Shown here one piece after another: positions 61,864-64,000 of a DNA stretch of 64,000 bases; position 1 is the stretch's first letter; every line of letters starts with the position of its first letter. Source of the DNA: Stenotrophomonas panacihumi (GTDB lineage Bacteria > Pseudomonadota > Gammaproteobacteria > Xanthomonadales > Xanthomonadaceae); the NCBI RefSeq assembly GCF_001431645.1, contig NZ_LLXU01000024.1:1-64000 (forward strand), in the 5' to 3' direction. Below the pieces are notes generated by a model that did not search any database, was not told the origin of the DNA, and saw only the letters and a program-made list of their open reading frames with translations. A program made the position numbers and the translations under genes.

Positions 61864-63192
61864 ATGCCCATTTCTCCCGGACTTCCTCCCCGCGCCGCGC
61901 AGCCCGTCGAGGCCGGTACCGTCAACCGTGGCGTCGCGCTGGCGGTGGTCACCTCGATCTTCTTCATGTGGGGTTTCCTCACCTGCCTCAACGACATCCT
62001 CATCCCGCACCTGAAGGGCGTATTCGAGCTCAACTACACCCGCGCGATGCTGGTGCAGTTCACCTTCTTCGGCGCGTACTTCCTGATGTCGCTGCCGGCG
62101 GGCCGGCTGGTCGCGCATCTGGGCTACAAGAAGGGCATCGTCGCCGGCCTGGCCATCGCCGGCGTCGGCGCGCTGGGCTTCTGGCCGGCCGCTTCGATGC
62201 GCGTGTATGAAGCCTTCCTCGCCGCGCTGTTCGTGCTGGCCAGCGGCATCACCGTGCTGCAGGTGGCCGCCAACCCGTACGTGGCACTGCTCGGGCCGGA
62301 GAGCACCAGCTCCAGCCGCCTGACCCTGGCGCAGGCGCTGAACTCGCTCGGCACCACGCTGGCGCCGTTCTTCGGCGGCCTGCTGATCCTCTCCAACACG
62401 GTGCTGAGCTCGGACCAGCTCGCCGCGCTCGCCCCGGCCGAACAGGCCGCCTACCGCGCGCAGGAAGCGCATTCGGTGCAGGGCCCGTACCTGCTGCTGG
62501 CGGTGGTGTTGTTCGTGCTGGCGGTGGTGGTGTACCTGTTCCGCCTGCCGGCGTTGGCCAGCACCACCGAGCAGGCCGACCACCAGAAGCACACGCTTGG
62601 CCAGGCGCTGCGCCATCGCCACGTGTTCTTCGGCGTGGGCGCGATCTTCTTCTATGTCGGCGCGGAAGTGGCGATCGGTTCGCTGATGGTCAACTACTTC
62701 TCGCTGCCGAAGATCGGCGGCATCACCGAGCAGCAGGCCGCGCACTACCTGGGCCTGTACTGGATGCTGGCGATGATCGGCCGGTTCGCCGGCTCCGTGC
62801 TGCTGGCCAAGCTGTCGCCGAACAAGCTGCTGGCCGCCTTCGCCGGCGTGAACATGCTGCTGCTGGCCACCAGCATGGGCACCAGCGGTGGGCTGGCGAT
62901 GTACAGCCTGGTGTCGATCGGCCTGTTCAACTCGATCATGTTCCCGACCATCTTCGCGCTGAGCATCGAGCGCCTCGGGCCGCTGACCAACAAGGCGTCG
63001 AGCCTGCTGATCATGGCCATCGTCGGCGGCGCGCTGGTGCCGTTCCTGCAGGGCGCGCTGGCCGACCACATCGGCCTGCAGCCGTCCTTTGTGCTGCCGC
63101 TGCTGTGCTACGGCTACATCGTGTTCTTCGGGCTCTCGGGCAGCCGCCTGCCGGCGCAGGACAAGAATGCCTCCGTGGTCGAGGGCGCCTGA
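61864..63192 (+). CDS. Sugar:proton symporter (FucP/GluP-type major facilitator)
   Basis: A 442-residue inner-membrane transporter with 12 helices. Family signatures are SIFFMWGFLTCLNDILIPHLKGVF (core FFMWGFLTCLNDILIPHLK), LQVAANPYVALLGP, TLAQALNSLGTTLAP and FYVGAEVAIGSLMVNYF; these identify the FGHS (fucose/glucose/galactose) group. A PfkB-family kinase starts 4 bp downstream, which suggests fructose or another hexose as substrate. Regulated probably through the upstream LacI-type palindrome. Confidence 0.92.
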   Translation: MPISPGLPPRAAQPVEAGTVNRGVALAVVTSIFFMWGFLTCLNDILIPHLKGVFELNYTRAMLVQFTFFGAYFLMSLPAGRLVAHLGYKKGIVAGLAIAGVGALGFWPAASMRVYEAFLAALFVLASGITVLQVAANPYVALLGPESTSSSRLTLAQALNSLGTTLAPFFGGLLILSNTVLSSDQLAALAPAEQAAYRAQEAHSVQGPYLLLAVVLFVLAVVVYLFRLPALASTTEQADHQKHTLGQALRHRHVFFGVGAIFFYVGAEVAIGSLMVNYFSLPKIGGITEQQAAHYLGLYWMLAMIGRFAGSVLLAKLSPNKLLAAFAGVNMLLLATSMGTSGGLAMYSLVSIGLFNSIMFPTIFALSIERLGPLTNKASSLLIMAIVGGALVPFLQGALADHIGLQPSFVLPLLCYGYIVFFGLSGSRLPAQDKNASVVEGA

Positions 63193-63195
63193 ATC

Positions 63196-64000
63196 GTGTC
63201 GAAGATCGTGTGTTTCGGCGAGGCGCTGATCGACATGCTCGCCACGCCGCCGACGGATGCGCAGGCGCCGCGTGCGTTCCTGCAGTTCGCCGGCGGCGCG
63301 CCGGCGAACGTGGCGGTCGCCGCGGCACGGCTGGGCGCCGACAGCCACTTCGCCGGCATGCTGGGCAACGACATGTTCGGTGACTTCCTGCACGAGAGCT
63401 TCGTGCAGGCAGGCGTGGCGACGGACGCCATCGTGCGCACCGGCGCGGCCAGGACCGCGCTGGCGTTCGTCGCGCTGGATGCACGCGGCGAGCGCAGTTT
63501 CAGCTTCTATCGTCCGCCCGCGGCCGACCTGCTGTTCCGCGAGTCCGATTTCGTCGACGCCTGTTTCCAGGGCGGCGGTGCCTTCCATGTCTGTTCCAAC
63601 AGCATGACCGAGCCGGCGATCGCCGAAGCCACGCGGGCCGGCATGCGCCGCGCGACGGCCGCCGGGGTGCTGGTGAGCCTGGACCTCAACCTGCGTCCGG
63701 CGCTCTGGCCGGCCGGCGTGGACCCGCTGCCGACCTTGTGGGAGGCGCTGGCCCTGGCCGAGCTGGTGAAGCTCTCGCGCGAAGAGCTCGATTACCTGGC
63801 TGCCCCGTTGGGCGGCGGCAGCGAAGGCGCGCGCGCGGTGCGCGAGCGCCTGTTCGCCGCGCGGACCCGCCTGCTGGTGGTCACCGATGGCGGTGGCCCG
63901 ATGCGCTGGTATACCGCGGGCGACCACGGTGAGTTGTCCGGCTTCGAAGTGACGGTGCGCGATACCACCGCCGCCGGTGATGCTTTCGTTGCCGGGTTGC
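63196..64000 (+). CDS. PfkB-family carbohydrate kinase (fructokinase-like), 3' end cut by window
   Basis: The first 268 residues of a ribokinase-superfamily sugar kinase. It starts at GTG 63196, 4 bp after the transporter stop, and reads SKIVCFGEALIDML, then the first PfkB signature FAGGAPANVAVAAARLGA, a hydrophobic core, SLDLNLRPALWP, and the second signature DTTAAGDAFVAGL at the window edge, which carries the catalytic Asp. Most similar in pattern to bacterial fructokinases that make fructose-6-phosphate. The last 40 or so residues lie beyond the window. Confidence 0.93.
   Translation, partial: MSKIVCFGEALIDMLATPPTDAQAPRAFLQFAGGAPANVAVAAARLGADSHFAGMLGNDMFGDFLHESFVQAGVATDAIVRTGAARTALAFVALDARGERSFSFYRPPAADLLFRESDFVDACFQGGGAFHVCSNSMTEPAIAEATRAGMRRATAAGVLVSLDLNLRPALWPAGVDPLPTLWEALALAELVKLSREELDYLAAPLGGGSEGARAVRERLFAARTRLLVVTDGGGPMRWYTAGDHGELSGFEVTVRDTTAAGDAFVAGL

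Overview
The window is about 64 kb of GC-rich, densely packed chromosome from a gammaproteobacterium. It is most likely a member of the Xanthomonadales (Lysobacteraceae: Xanthomonas, Lysobacter, Luteimonas or Pseudoxanthomonas-like). This rests on the rpmJ / cmk-rpsA-ihfB-lapA-lapB order, the agmatine deiminase plus N-carbamoylputrescine amidase pair, the class III PHA synthase genes, and several small proteins that I recognise as typical of that family. No database search was possible, so the genus is not fixed.

Layout. 1-7.3 kb: the end of a three-gene RND efflux operon (adaptor, permease 1, permease 2). 7.4-12.3 kb (minus strand): a self-contained type I secretion operon of ABC exporter, HlyD-type adaptor and a small RTX-repeat protein that is its probable cargo. 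12.4-16.6 kb (minus): a TraB-family membrane protein, an acetyltransferase, the agmatine-to-putrescine enzymes AguB and AguA, and a small exported protein. 16.8-21.6 kb: core genes rpmJ, cmk, rpsA, ihfB, lapA, lapB. 21.7-25.4 kb: surface polysaccharide genes (WecA/MraY-type transferase, WbpM/CapD-type dehydratase, galU). 25.6-32 kb: a KefB/KefC-type antiporter, a DUF1244 protein, folD, guaB, guaA.

32-33.3 kb is the clearest accessory patch. It is less GC-rich than its surroundings and holds two small minus-strand genes separated by a sequence closely resembling an integron attC site, with no integrase in view. Then follow an ArsR-SRPBCC-GFA cluster with a well-formed promoter and operator (33.3-34.6 kb), an LtrA-like membrane protein, a divergent mntH/mntR pair sharing a MntR-type palindrome, tadA, orn, an MscS channel, a divergent ppsA/ppsR pair, a DUF1249 protein and a Nudix hydrolase.

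44.6-49.5 kb centres on polyhydroxybutyrate: bdhA (minus), then pssA, phaE, phaC and three small genes on plus. The PhaE subunit carries a long Lys/Ala/Pro-rich tail resembling the DNA-binding tail of PhaF-type phasins, which is one of the two most interesting protein features here. 49.4-56.6 kb: an FAD oxidoreductase, a small orphan protein, tex, an arylsulfatase and an exported orphan. 56.7-61.1 kb: tRNA-Leu(CAA), a stand-alone receiver protein and a large hybrid histidine kinase. The window ends in a sugar-uptake operon (FucP/GluP-type transporter plus PfkB-family kinase, cut by the window edge) preceded by a LacI-type palindrome.

No CRISPR array, prophage, insertion sequence or rRNA operon was seen. 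The candidates for something new are the integron-like patch at 32.2-33.1 kb, the PhaE tail, and the small RTX protein with its dedicated exporter. Most of the window is ordinary core genome.
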